The translations under genes were made by a program, and so were the position numbers. The notes below the pieces were generated by a model that was not told the origin of the DNA, searched no databases, and worked only from the letters and a program-made list of their open reading frames with translations. From NCBI GenBank assembly GCA_963805645.1, contig CAWDVA010000009.1:152349-216348 (forward strand): a DNA stretch of 64,000 nt. The letters are read 5' to 3'. Below are positions 9,631-18,095 of the stretch, one piece after another. This stretch comes from CAVXEH01 sp963805645. Its GTDB lineage: Bacteria > Chloroflexota > Limnocylindria > QHBO01. Positions within the stretch are counted from its first letter, which is position 1; every line of letters starts with the position of its first letter.

Positions 9631-10689
9631 ATGCCGCGACGACCCGAGCACCCCAGCCTGGCACGCACCATCCCGATCTCCCTGGCTGCGATCGCCCTCG
9701 TGGCCACCGCGTGCTCCGCGGGAGGCGGGAACGCGACACCTAGCGCAGCGGCCTCGGGTTCGGTGGCGGCGACGCCATCGGCCGCAGCGCCGGCCTTCGC
9801 CTTCGATGGCTCGACCCCGGTGGTCACCACGGACCTGGTCGGCTCGACGGAGGCGTTCGTCAATCCCGGCGCCGTGATCCGCGACGGCGACACGCTGCAC
9901 ATGTACGCGAACGTCTTCACCGCCTGGCCGGGGCACGTGGACGTCTACCACCTGACCTCGACCGATGGCGTGACCTGGACCCCGGCCTCCGCTGATCCGG
10001 TGTTCACCAGCGACGACGTGCCCTACGCCATGCCCGGGGCCGATGTCTCCACCGGCTTCGTGACCGATGACGGCACCTGGGTCCTGATCCTGGAGAGCGT
10101 CAACTCGATCAAGCCGTGGGCCATTGGCCGGGCCACTGCACCGGGACCGGACGGCCCGTGGACGGTGGATCCGGATCCCGTCCTGACCGCTGGGGCATCG
10201 GGGGCGTGGGATGCGGGCGGCCTCTCGTGGCCGAGCGTGGTTCCCACCACGGACGGCTGGGCGATGTACTACACCGGCACCGACACCGTGGGCGTGGGTG
10301 GGGCGAAGGCCATTGGCATGGCGACCTCCACGGACGGGAAGACCTGGACCAAGCGCGCCGATCCGGTGCTCAGCGCGTCGGCAACGTGGGAGCTGGGCGG
10401 GCTGGATCGGCCGCGCGTGGCGGTCACGCCTGACGGCTTCGCAATGGTCTATTCGGGCCGCCAGCTGACCGATCGCGGCCTGGCCTGGTCGACCGACGGG
10501 GTTGCGTGGACGCGGGCCGGGGACCAGCCGGTCATCACCCAGGACAGCTTCCCCGTCTCGGGCAAATGCTGGGACGCTGCGCTGTTGTACGACTCCGGCA
10601 CGCTGACCTACTACCTGGAGATCGGGGGCGGGACGAAGGACACCGGCACGGCCGTGTTCCGGGCCACTGCGAGCCTTCCGGCTTCCTGA
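9631..10689 (+). CDS. Exported lipoprotein, five-bladed-propeller glycosidase-like fold
   Basis: 352 aa. The signal peptide ends in a lipobox (VATAC), followed by a Ser/Ala/Gly linker. The mature protein has repeated strands such as DGDTLHMYANVF, TSTDGVTWTP, DDGTWVLILES, DGWAMYYTGTD, TSTDGKTWTK and DGFAMVYSG. This pattern is seen in the GH43/GH32-like five-bladed propeller fold (glycan-cleaving or glycan-binding proteins). The catalytic acids cannot be assigned, so enzymatic activity is unproven. It is divergent from ECF pair 1 with a 210-bp gap. Confidence 0.72.
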   Translation: MPRRPEHPSLARTIPISLAAIALVATACSAGGGNATPSAAASGSVAATPSAAAPAFAFDGSTPVVTTDLVGSTEAFVNPGAVIRDGDTLHMYANVFTAWPGHVDVYHLTSTDGVTWTPASADPVFTSDDVPYAMPGADVSTGFVTDDGTWVLILESVNSIKPWAIGRATAPGPDGPWTVDPDPVLTAGASGAWDAGGLSWPSVVPTTDGWAMYYTGTDTVGVGGAKAIGMATSTDGKTWTKRADPVLSASATWELGGLDRPRVAVTPDGFAMVYSGRQLTDRGLAWSTDGVAWTRAGDQPVITQDSFPVSGKCWDAALLYDSGTLTYYLEIGGGTKDTGTAVFRATASLPAS

Positions 10690-10894
10690 CCCGCGCACTG
10701 AGAGCCGTCCGCGCGCCGTCGTCTCCGGGTCGATCAGGACGGCGAACACATCGTCCGATGGGCCTCGCGATGATCGCGGTCATCGTGGTGCTGGGCATGG
10801 CCCGACCCTGACAGGTGCGAGCACCCGCTCGTTCCGCGGCATCGCCGCGCCGCCCGCCATAATCGGCACAGTGCAGCGCACGAGGAGGAGCGGA
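10690..10894. other. Short non-coding interval
   Basis: No supported gene. A GAGGAGGAGCGGA ribosome-binding-like tract at the right end (about 10881-10893) precedes an ATG at 10895 that opens an 8-codon frame whose TGA overlaps the GTG of the next gene. Confidence 0.3.
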
Positions 10895-10917
10895 ATGAAC
10901 GACAGGCGGCAGGGCCA

Positions 10918-11275
10918 GTGAGATTCGCCGAGCAACACGCCTGGAAGCTGTTCCTGGCCCTGGGCCTGCTCTACGTGGTCTTCGGGGTCTCGGACGTGAG
11001 CATCGCGGTGACCTATGGCGTCGCGCCAGCTGGCGATGGCGCTCATCGTGATCGGCGTGCTCCAGGCCGCGATCAGCGCCGGCGCCCTGCGCGGCGGCCA
11101 ACGGTGGGCGTGGCTCGCCACGTGGATCTTTCCGCTCTACCTCCTCGCCGATGCCGTGAACCTGGCGAACGAGCCGACCCGCGGCCTCGGGTACGCCGCC
11201 TTCGACGTCGCGCTGGCAGCCATCACCGCGCTGACCCTGGTGCTGTCCGCCAGGAGATACCTGCGCGTCGCCTGA
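10918..11275 (+). pseudogene. Frameshifted small membrane protein gene
   Basis: Two consecutive frames each look like part of one membrane protein. The GTG at 10918 opens a frame reading RFAEQHAWKLFLALGLLYVVFG, which decays after about residue 36. From about 11010 the neighbouring frame reads SRQLAMALIVIGVLQAAISAG and continues through RRGQRWAW-like and LYLLADAVNLAN segments to the stop at 11275. A single-base indel or small deletion near 11005-11020 would join them. Either the gene is broken or the assembly has an error. The downstream ATG at 11015 could still give an 86-aa product. Confidence 0.55.
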
Positions 11276-11306
11276 CCGGCGCTGGGCGTTCGCGGGCATG
11301 TTCTGG

Positions 11307-11372
11307 CGGCTGTAACGCATCGTCGGCGAGATGGCCGGTTGAGGAGCCACAGACCCGGTTGCGTTACAGCCG
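11307..11372. repeat. Perfect 13-bp inverted repeat, 40-bp spacer
   Basis: CGGCTGTAACGCA (11307-11319) and TGCGTTACAGCCG (11360-11372) are exact reverse complements, separated by 40 nt. Each arm contains the TAACGC core that recurs elsewhere in intergenic DNA here. A third related site, CCGACGTTAGGTGACGG, lies at about 11417-11433. No gene is seen between 11276 and 11502. Confidence 0.6.
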
Positions 11373-11502
11373 GCGTGACGTGGCGTGGGGCAGGGGCGCC
11401 GCAGGGGCGTTCCCCGACGTTAGGTGACGGCGGGTCGAACCTCGCGAAGGATCGCGGGGCGCCGCGGCGATCGGGATGCCACGCCACGCTATCGTGGCGC
11501 GC

Positions 11503-12090
11503 ATGGAAGCGGTGCTGGGGCTGATCGGCTACACGTTCGTCGCGGCGGTCACGCCGGGACCCAACAACGTGGTGCTGTGGGGAATCGGCCTGCGCTTCGG
11601 GTTCCGGGCCGCGATCCCCTACCTGTTCGGCATCCCGCTTGGCGTGGGCAGCATGGTGCTCGCGGTGGCGGCGGGGGTCGGCGTGCTGATCAGCACGGTG
11701 CCGGTGCTCGACATCGGCCTCAAGGCGGTGGGATCCGCGTACCTGCTCTACCTGGCCTGGCAGGTTGCCGGCAGCGCCGTCGTGTCCGAGACCGACGTCG
11801 GCTCCGCCCCGGGCTTCGCGCAGTCGGTCGCCTTCCAGTTCGTGAACCCCAAGGCGTGGTTCTTCGTCCTCAGCGCGGTCGCGGCCTTCCGGCCGGTCAG
11901 CCTCGGCGTGCTCGGCGGGTCCGTGCTGATGGCGGTGGTCGTGGCCGTGGTGGTCGTTCCGGCAGCCTCCGTCTGGGCCGCAGGCGGACATGCCCTGAGC
12001 CGATTCGTGAGCGGACCGCGGACGCACCGGGCGGTCAGCGGGGTGCTGGCCGTGCTCCTCGCGGCGATGGTGGTCCTGATCTGGCTCTAG
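11503..12090 (+). CDS. LysE family translocator
   Basis: 195 aa inner-membrane exporter. It has the family N-terminal motif FVAAVTPGPNNVVLWG, GLRFGFRAAIPYLFG, and the middle motif FQFVNPKAWFFVLSA. There are six predicted helices. Family members export amino acids or homoserine lactone-like compounds; the substrate here is unknown. I chose the start at MEAVLGLIG (11503), because the nine residues upstream in frame are not membrane-like. It stands alone, convergent with the dioxygenase gene 15 bp away. Confidence 0.88.
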   Translation: MEAVLGLIGYTFVAAVTPGPNNVVLWGIGLRFGFRAAIPYLFGIPLGVGSMVLAVAAGVGVLISTVPVLDIGLKAVGSAYLLYLAWQVAGSAVVSETDVGSAPGFAQSVAFQFVNPKAWFFVLSAVAAFRPVSLGVLGGSVLMAVVVAVVVVPAASVWAAGGHALSRFVSGPRTHRAVSGVLAVLLAAMVVLIWL

Positions 12091-12105
12091 GCAGGACCCG
12101 CTGGG

Positions 12106-12918
12106 TCAGGCGAGCTCCACGGAGCGCTTGGCCAGGCCGTACCAGTAGCCGTCGATGCGGGTCTCCGGCGGGGCGTCCGGACGCGCCGACGCACCAAGGG
12201 CCACGAACAGGGGCGCGAAGTGCTCCGTGGTGGGATGCGCGTAGGGCATCCCCGGCGCCTTCTCGCGGAACGCCATCAGCTCGTCGACGTCGCCGCGAGC
12301 GAGGGCCTCGGCGGCCCACCGGTCGAACTCCACCGACCACGCCGGCGCACCCGGCCGTCCGCGCATGTAGTCGTGGACGAAGGGCAGCCCGTGGGTCATG
12401 AACCCCGAGCCGATGATCAGCACCCCCTCGTCGCGCAGCGGCGCCAGCCGCTGGCCCAGGGCGAAGAGGTGCTCCGGGTCGAGGTCCGGCATGGACATCT
12501 GGAGGACGGGGACATCGGCGTCGGGGAACATGGCGGTCAGCGGCACCCACGCGCCGTGGTCGAGGCCGCGGTTGGTGCGCACGACCTCCTCGCCGTCGGG
12601 CATGAGGGACGCAACCTTGTCCGCCAGCTCCGGGGCAGGAGGCGCGTCGTAGCGCATCTCGTAGTAGTGGCGCGGGAAGCCGTAGAAGTCATAGACCAGG
12701 GGCACCGGCGTGGTGGCGCCAACCGTCACCGGCGCGGACTCCCAGTGCGCGCTGACGATCAGGATCTGCTTCGGACGGGGCAGGGCTGCCGCCCAGCCCG
12801 TCAGCTCGGCCATCCAGGTCGGGTCCTCGAGGAGCGGCGGCGCACCGTGGCCCAGGTAGAGGGCGGGCAGGCGCTCGGCGGTCGGAGCGGACGGTTCGTT
12901 CGTCGCGGGATCGTTCAC
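12106..12918 (-). CDS. Extradiol ring-cleavage dioxygenase, DODA/LigB type
   Basis: 270 aa. Family landmarks include LYLGHGAPPLL (metal His at about 24), ILIVSAHWES, GLDHGAWVPL and a late HPTTEHFAPLFVALGA motif. Class III extradiol dioxygenases of this size (bacterial YgiD/plant DODA relatives) use non-haem iron or zinc to open catecholic rings such as DOPA. The physiological substrate here is unknown. The gene is monocistronic, and the predicted start follows a short AT-containing stretch (AACTAGTTTACG) near 12922-12936. Confidence 0.88.
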   Translation of the reverse strand: MNDPATNEPSAPTAERLPALYLGHGAPPLLEDPTWMAELTGWAAALPRPKQILIVSAHWESAPVTVGATTPVPLVYDFYGFPRHYYEMRYDAPPAPELADKVASLMPDGEEVVRTNRGLDHGAWVPLTAMFPDADVPVLQMSMPDLDPEHLFALGQRLAPLRDEGVLIIGSGFMTHGLPFVHDYMRGRPGAPAWSVEFDRWAAEALARGDVDELMAFREKAPGMPYAHPTTEHFAPLFVALGASARPDAPPETRIDGYWYGLAKRSVELA

Positions 12919-13050
12919 AGTGCAACTAGTTTACGCCCATCGCCCGCGTGATGTTCGGGTAGCTGTGACCTAACGTCGGCGAATGGACCGATGGGCCACG
13001 CCGGCCGTACCACCGACCGGCCGACGTGCGAGCCCGCCGGTGCCGATGCG

Positions 13051-13242
13051 CTACGCGGCGGCGGGCTCCCGGCCGCTCAGCTTGCCGATCTGCTGGCGGA
13101 TCTGGCGGAGGGTCGTCATCAGGCGGAGCACCAGGATGGTGATCAGCAGCACGCGCAGGAGCGGTCGCACGCGGGCGAACCGGGGATGGTCGAGGATGTC
13201 CTGCTTCTGCGAGCGCCGCCGCGGAAGAACCAGGCGGGGCAT
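13051..13242 (-). CDS. Small single-helix membrane protein
   Basis: 63 aa, unrecognised. A basic N-terminus (RLVLPRRRSQKQD) is followed by a hydrophobic helix (LLRVLLITILVLRL) and a polar amphipathic C-terminus. A strong ribosome-binding site, GAAGGAG, lies 6-7 nt upstream of the ATG, which is the main support for a real gene. CCTAACGTCGGCG, a recurring intergenic motif, lies downstream near 12970-12982. Confidence 0.55.
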   Translation of the reverse strand: MPRLVLPRRRSQKQDILDHPRFARVRPLLRVLLITILVLRLMTTLRQIRQQIGKLSGREPAAA

Positions 13243-13467
13243 GAACGTCTCCTTCGGTCAGGGTCAGTGGTCCTGCCGGCATCGTCCGATCCGCTCGTCC
13301 CGGGCCCAAGAGCCGCAGGTCACGAAGCGGTCGGGCCCAACGACCGATGCGTTTGGCCGCAAACCCGCGCGCACATCGGCCCCGCGGGCTTGCCACCCGA
13401 GACTGTGCGGCGCATAGTTGCCCGCGGCGAACGATCAACGACCCGCAGCGCAAAGGAGGAGCCAGCA

Positions 13468-13557
13468 ATGCCGATCAGTGTTGCCATGCCTCCCGGCCGC
13501 GCGGAGCTCGCCTGAGCTCGACGTCCGCCTGAGCTCGACGTCCGCCTGACGTCCGCC
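13468..13557 (+). other. 15-codon ORF with strong SD and tandem repeat
   Basis: A strong Shine-Dalgarno tract, AAAGGAGGAG (about 13452-13461), precedes an ATG at 13468 that encodes MPISVAMPPGRAELA and stops at 13515. The stop lies in a 17-bp tandem repeat, TGAGCTCGACGTCCGCC, present twice (13513-13529 and 13530-13546) plus a partial copy to 13557. This may be the stub of a gene cut by repeat expansion, or a short leader peptide for the kinase gene at 13647. Confidence 0.35.
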
Positions 13558-13646
13558 GCCTTGGGTGACGCCTGAGGCCACCCGCAGCGCTCCAGCCCGG
13601 CCGGGACTCCCTCGTCCCAACCCGCATCGATTCGGAGCGCTCGTTC

Positions 13647-14408
13647 GTGTCATCCACGACGCCGCTGCGGCCGGTGCTCGCATGGCCCCACGACGAGCCG
13701 TACGAGGACCAGCCGCTCGGCACCCTCAAGTCCGGCAAGGAGGCGGAGATCTTCCTGGTGGAGCGTCGATTCGCCAGCGGTCCCCGGCTGGTTGCCCACA
13801 AGCGATACCGTCCCCGCTACCCGGCCAAGGGCCAGCTGCGCGCGGAAGGCTTCTCAAACGCCACCGCCTATCGCGGCGACGCGATCTACAAGGCGGGCTG
13901 GTTCCTGCCCACCCGCGACAAGAAGGCCCTCATGGGCGGGAGCCGATACGGCCACGAGCTGGCCGGCCACCTGTGGCCGTACCAGGAGTGGACGATGCTG
14001 CGCCGTGCCTGGGAGGCGGGGGCATCGGTCCCCTACCCGGTGGAGAAGACCGATCACGGGCTGATGATGGAGTTCATCGGCGACGAGTCGCAGGCGGCGC
14101 CCAAGCTGGCGCAGGCCCGGCTCTCGCCCGCGGAGCTGGCATCGGCCTGGGGGCAGCTGCTCGATAACCTGCGCGCGTTGACCGCGGCCGGCCTGGTGCA
14201 CGCAGACCTGTCGGCCTACAACCTGCTGTGGTGGGACGAGCGTCTCATCGTGATCGACCTACCGCAGGCGGTGGAGTTCACCACCAACACCGATGCCTAC
14301 GAGCTGCTCCACCGGGATGTTGCCAACGTCGGGGACTGGTTCGCGCGGCGGGGCGTGCCGGTGGATCCAGAGGCGGTGTACGCGGAGCTGCTCGCGCTGG
14401 CCTGGTAG
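13647..14408 (+). CDS. RIO-family serine/threonine protein kinase
   Basis: 253 aa. RIO1-like landmarks are a glycine-poor loop LKSGKEAEIFLVE (about 27-39), the lysine motif VAHKRYRP, catalytic LVHADLSAYNLLW (about 190-202) and the metal-binding VIDLPQAVEF, with IDLPQA in place of the DFG of ordinary kinases. Eukaryotic and archaeal RIO kinases act in ribosome maturation; bacterial members are poorly understood. The GTG start at 13647 is inferred from the family N-terminus. The gene is followed by an unrecognised gene on the same strand. Confidence 0.85.
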   Translation: MSSTTPLRPVLAWPHDEPYEDQPLGTLKSGKEAEIFLVERRFASGPRLVAHKRYRPRYPAKGQLRAEGFSNATAYRGDAIYKAGWFLPTRDKKALMGGSRYGHELAGHLWPYQEWTMLRRAWEAGASVPYPVEKTDHGLMMEFIGDESQAAPKLAQARLSPAELASAWGQLLDNLRALTAAGLVHADLSAYNLLWWDERLIVIDLPQAVEFTTNTDAYELLHRDVANVGDWFARRGVPVDPEAVYAELLALAW

Positions 14409-14463
14409 TGGCGGCCGGGATCCGGCTCTTGACCGCGAAGGCGCCGCACTGCACGCTCCCGGC

Positions 14464-14907
14464 GTGAAGGTGAAGGAGTTCGGACCCAACCAGGACCGGG
14501 TCGATGCCGTTCTGGCCCGCCTCGAGTCGGTGGACTACGGGGAGGCCCTGCTCCTGGCGAGCCTTGCGAGCGACGCGAGCGACGACCCGGATCGCGCTCG
14601 CGCCCGCGAAGCCGTGCGAGAGGCGGCCCGTCGCGGTGGCCGGGACAAGGCCCTGCGCGCGGCGCAGGACGAGGTCCGGCGCTGGGTGAACCGCTGGTAC
14701 TCCGGCGGACCGCAGATCTCGGGGTACGGACGGGACATCACCCCGGCGCAGGCGGCGCTGGACGCCGCTCCGGCCGTCCTCGACGCGGTGGGGGCCATGG
14801 TCGTCGGCGACCTGCTCCCGGCCGAGGACGTCGAGACGCTGATGGGTCCCTGGCAAGAGCTCCCGGCGAGAGCGCGGGCCTGGCTAGGGGGCGGCCCGGG
14901 ATCCTGA
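14464..14907 (+). CDS. Hypothetical helical protein
   Basis: 147 aa, unrecognised. It is Ala/Arg/Asp-rich and predicted helical, with KEFGPNQDRVDAVLARLE at the N-terminus and a central RRWVNRWYSGGPQISGYG motif that looks like a conserved core. It has no signal peptide or membrane helix. No ATG lies near the N-terminus, so the GTG at 14464 is used. It follows the RIO kinase by 55 bp and may be co-transcribed. Confidence 0.55.
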   Translation: MKVKEFGPNQDRVDAVLARLESVDYGEALLLASLASDASDDPDRARAREAVREAARRGGRDKALRAAQDEVRRWVNRWYSGGPQISGYGRDITPAQAALDAAPAVLDAVGAMVVGDLLPAEDVETLMGPWQELPARARAWLGGGPGS

Positions 14908-15032
14908 GGGGCGCCACGCGCGGCCGTGGGCGCCGGTGGTACGGCCAGTGAAACCTAACGTCGTCGCTGGGGATTCGCGAAGCCGCTCACCGACGCGCGG
15001 TTCGGTCGGGCGTAACGCAGCGTCGTCCACAA

Positions 15033-15047
15033 CCGCCCCTGGGGCGG
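15033..15047. terminator. Short hairpin between convergent genes
   Basis: CCGCCC and GGGCGG form a 6-bp stem around CTG and are followed by ATTACT. It lies between two convergent genes and may act as a terminator. The same gap carries CCTAACGTCGTCG (about 14955) and GCGTAACGCAGCGTCG (about 15010-15025). Confidence 0.35.
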
Positions 15048-15105
15048 ATTACTGACGGTACGTCACAGTGGCCCGAACATCAGCGCGGGGAGCGGACGCG
15101 CCGGG

Positions 15106-15747
15106 CTACTCCAGGATCTCGGCGAGCTCCACTTCCACTGGTGTCTTGTTGGTGGCGGCGCCACGCGCGACGCGGGTCACCTCCAGCTCATGGCGGGCGA
15201 CGACCTCGGCCTTGGCGGCCTCGGCGGCCTTGCGCCGCGCCTCGGCCGCGTGGCGGCCGGACTCCGCGAACTCGACCTCGACCTTCGAGCGATCGGGCAA
15301 CCCGCGCAGGGAGTCCTTCTTCTCCTTGGTCGCCTGGAACTCGGTCACCACGTAGCGGGCGCGCTCCTGGTCGATCCACTCGGCCCGGACGAGATCCATC
15401 AGGTCGCCCGTCAGCCGCCCGTAGCGGCTGCTCACCTCGCGCGCCTGCCCCGCCAGCTCGCCGTAGCTGCGGACCCGGGGGACCAGCGCACAGACCGCCG
15501 CGAGGAGGGCCATGCCGGCCACGATCCACTTCCCCACCTCGGCCGCGCCGGACGACATGAGAGGAAAGACGGAGAGGCTGGCCAGCGCGGCCAGGATGCC
15601 GGCGGCGATGGACCAGGCATCGGCCCGTCGCTGCTGCCGATCCGCGTAGCGCGGAAGCTCCCGCGCCCAGAACTGCGCGCTTTCAAGGCATGTGGCAATA
15701 CGCTCGCGCGTCACCGACACACGCGGTGAGTCCGAAACGACCGTCAT
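15106..15747 (-). CDS. SLATT/DUF4231-like two-helix membrane protein
   Basis: 213 aa. The N-terminal helix (ERIATCLESAQFWARELPRYAD) is followed by two transmembrane helices (about 44-64 and 70-89) and a long C-terminal cytosolic helical region (YGELAGQAREVSSRYGRLTGDL). It ends in an Ala/Glu/Lys-rich coiled coil. This order is that of SLATT-type proteins, proposed pore-forming effectors of nucleotide-signalling immune systems. No SMODS nucleotidyltransferase or SLOG gene is adjacent, so it appears to be a solo copy. GAGGGG lies about 10 nt before the ATG. Confidence 0.6.
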   Translation of the reverse strand: MTVVSDSPRVSVTRERIATCLESAQFWARELPRYADRQQRRADAWSIAAGILAALASLSVFPLMSSGAAEVGKWIVAGMALLAAVCALVPRVRSYGELAGQAREVSSRYGRLTGDLMDLVRAEWIDQERARYVVTEFQATKEKKDSLRGLPDRSKVEVEFAESGRHAAEARRKAAEAAKAEVVARHELEVTRVARGAATNKTPVEVELAEILE

Positions 15748-15883
15748 GGCAATAGACCCCTCACCATCCTGAAACGAAATGAGGGGCCAGTATGGAGGCC
15801 GTGGAGGCTCGCGTCGAGATGTTGGCTCAGGCTGGGTTGACGCGGCGCACCCCGCCGGGTCAACCGGGTGCCGGACTCGAGGC

Positions 15884-16606
15884 CTACCTCGTCCCGGTGA
15901 TCAGGCGTTCGCGGTTGAACAGCGGGACGACCAGGCGCCAGCCCACGACATCGGCGAACAGGAGCAGCAGGGCCGCCGGGACCAGCGGCGTATAGCTGAC
16001 GGGGATCACGTCAAAGGCGACGAGCGAGGTCACGACCACGAGCGGGACGCACCCCAGCAGGCTGAGCTGCTGCGCCACCCGCGTGTCGCTCATGCGGGTG
16101 GAGACGGCCACCGCGATCCATGTGGCGGCCGCGGCCAGCAGCGGGGTGAGGATGAGCTGGGCGGCGAGGTCCGCCGGCTGCAGCAGGCCGGGAGCGACCC
16201 CCGACGGAGCCAACAGCAGCACGAAGCCAATGAACAGGCTGAAGACCAGGTACGAGATGACCACCGAGGGCACCACGGCGGCAATGGCCTTGCCCAGCAG
16301 GAACTCGTCGCTGCGGATGGGCGTGGTGAGCGCCGGCTCCAGGCTCTCCTGCTGGCGCTCGCCGGCAACGGAGTACCCGCCCAGGATGCCCGGGGCCAGG
16401 ATGGGCACGGCCAGCATGTAGAGCAGGAGATGCCGATGACTCAGCTGCACCGCCACCTCGGGCGGCAGCTTCATGACCAGCACCACGGGCTGGATGAGGA
16501 AGATGAGCGGGAAGATCGCGACCGCGGCGAGCACCGACCGGTTGCGCACGTACTCCCGCAGCTCCTTGCGGGTGATGGCGCGGATCCGCCGCCAGCTCAA
16601 GGTCAT
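15884..16606 (-). CDS. ABC-2 type transporter permease
   Basis: 240 aa with six predicted membrane helices. The N-terminal cytosolic motif ITRKELREYVRNRS and the coupling-helix region GERQQESLEPALTTPI are typical of NatB/YhaP-like ABC-2 permeases. It is partner to the ATPase gene immediately upstream (4-bp ATGA overlap). It probably exports a small molecule, lipid or ion complex; the substrate is unknown. Confidence 0.87.
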   Translation of the reverse strand: MTLSWRRIRAITRKELREYVRNRSVLAAVAIFPLIFLIQPVVLVMKLPPEVAVQLSHRHLLLYMLAVPILAPGILGGYSVAGERQQESLEPALTTPIRSDEFLLGKAIAAVVPSVVISYLVFSLFIGFVLLLAPSGVAPGLLQPADLAAQLILTPLLAAAATWIAVAVSTRMSDTRVAQQLSLLGCVPLVVVTSLVAFDVIPVSYTPLVPAALLLLFADVVGWRLVVPLFNRERLITGTR

Positions 16607-17592
16607 GACGGCGCCCCCGGCCGGCTCTCGTTGACCAGCTCCAGGTAGACGTCCTCCAGCGAGTGCTGCGCCTCGCCGATGGCGAGCACGTCCGCGCCAG
16701 CAGCCACCAGCGCGCGCGTCACCGCCGGAGCGGCCTTCGACGGATCGGCGACGGGCAGGAGGTACGTGGCCGGACCGTCCGCGTGCCACCCGTCCACACC
16801 GGGGAGCCCGTCGAAGAGGCCGGCGGGATCGGGAAGGGGCGCCACGGTGCGGACCACCAGGGAGCGGCTGAACAGCGAATCGCGCAGGGTCTCCGGCTTG
16901 CCAATGCTGCGCAGGCTGGTGTTGAGGATGGCAACCCGGTCGCACAGGCGCTCCGCCTCCTCGAGCCGATGGGTGGTCAGGAAGATGGTCACGCCCTGCC
17001 TGCGCAGACCGTCGATCAGCTGGTGCACCTCCAGGGCGGCCGCGGGATCGAGGCCCGCGGTGGGCTCGTCCAGGAACAGGACTTCCGGGTCGCTCAGCAG
17101 GGCCCGGGCCAGGGCCACCCGCTGGCGGAGGCCCTTGGAAAGGCCGCCGCACAGGTCATCGGCCCGGTCAGACAGGTGGACCAGCTCGAGCGCCTGGGCG
17201 ATGCGGGCGCGCGGATCCGGTGTCTCGTAGAGGTCGGCGAAGCACTCCAGGTTCTCCCGAACGCTGAGCCTGGCGTACAGGCCGGGCACCTCCGGCATGA
17301 CCGCCACCCGTTGCCGGATCTCCACGCCGCTGGTCGGCGTGATGGGGATTCCCAGGACAGACGCAGAGCCCGATGTCGGCGCAATCAGCGTCCCCAGCAT
17401 CCGGACCGTGGTCGTCTTGCCGGCACCATTGGGCCCCAGGAAGCCGAACACCTCGCCCCGGGCCACGTCGAAGGAGACGTCGTCCACGGCGAGGCGATCG
17501 CCGAAGCGCTTGGTGAGGTGCTCGACGCGGAGCGCCGGGACGGCGGGGGCAGGTGGATCCGGGCGGCGTGTGGCGGGCGATGTCTCCGGCAC
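16603..17592 (-). CDS. ABC transporter ATP-binding protein
   Basis: 329 aa. Walker A is GPNGAGKTT (about 54-62), the Q-loop region contains VAVMPEVPGLY, the signature is LSKGLRQRV, Walker B is VLFLDEPTAGLD and the switch is TTH. An extended C-terminal domain of about 90 residues follows, as in drug- or Nat-type exporters. The Pro/Ala-rich first 20 residues may be dispensable. It forms an operon with the downstream permease. A membrane gene with an internal stop lies 64 bp upstream on the same strand. Confidence 0.93.
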   Translation of the reverse strand: MPETSPATRRPDPPAPAVPALRVEHLTKRFGDRLAVDDVSFDVARGEVFGFLGPNGAGKTTTVRMLGTLIAPTSGSASVLGIPITPTSGVEIRQRVAVMPEVPGLYARLSVRENLECFADLYETPDPRARIAQALELVHLSDRADDLCGGLSKGLRQRVALARALLSDPEVLFLDEPTAGLDPAAALEVHQLIDGLRRQGVTIFLTTHRLEEAERLCDRVAILNTSLRSIGKPETLRDSLFSRSLVVRTVAPLPDPAGLFDGLPGVDGWHADGPATYLLPVADPSKAAPAVTRALVAAGADVLAIGEAQHSLEDVYLELVNESRPGAPS

Positions 17593-17656
17593 GGGTCATC
17601 CCCTTCGCGGCTCGGCGGGCGGATTCCCATCCTACGCCGGTCCACCCGCCCCCGCG

Positions 17657-18091
17657 TCATGGCACCCGCCGAACCGCGACGCTGGCGACGAACGGCAACG
17701 CCAGGAGCACGGTGACCGCCATGAACAGGACCATGGTCGGCGGGTTGGAATAGAAGATCGTGCCGACATCGTGCTCCGGACCGCCCAACCCGGTGGTGGG
17801 TGATCCAACCAGCAGGTAGAGGGCCTAGAAGAAGGCAAGGTAGGCAGCGGGCGGCACGGCGAGGAGCCGCCACCAACCGACCGGCTCAACGACCACCAGC
17901 AGCACCATGCCGATGTCGGTCAGGGCCAGGCACCAGGTGATCAACGCGATTCCGAGCCCGATCCATGGCTCGCGCGCGAGGTACCAGTCCCCCGCCACCA
18001 GCGCCGATGCCCCGGCGAGCACCAGGCCCAGCAGCACGCCGCCGGTGCCGACCAGGACCGCGAGCCGGACGATCCGGCGTACGGGCGACAT
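17657..18091 (-). pseudogene. Membrane protein with in-frame amber stop
   Basis: The frame from the ATG at 18091 encodes four hydrophobic segments and meets TAG at 17825-17827, inside a helix reading AAYLAFF. The same frame continues after the stop as ALYLLVGSPTTG, a soluble loop and a last helix (TMVLFMAVTVLLALPFVASV), ending at TGA 17657. Read together, this is a 144-residue, four- or five-helix protein interrupted once. A point nonsense mutation is the simplest explanation; readthrough or a sequencing error are alternatives. It lies 4 bp downstream of the DUF1801 gene. Confidence 0.6.
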
Positions 18092-18095
18092 CGGC

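Noticed and set aside
15779..16648. Gln/His-rich frame opposite the ABC permease
   Set aside because: An antisense shadow of a permease with clear helices.
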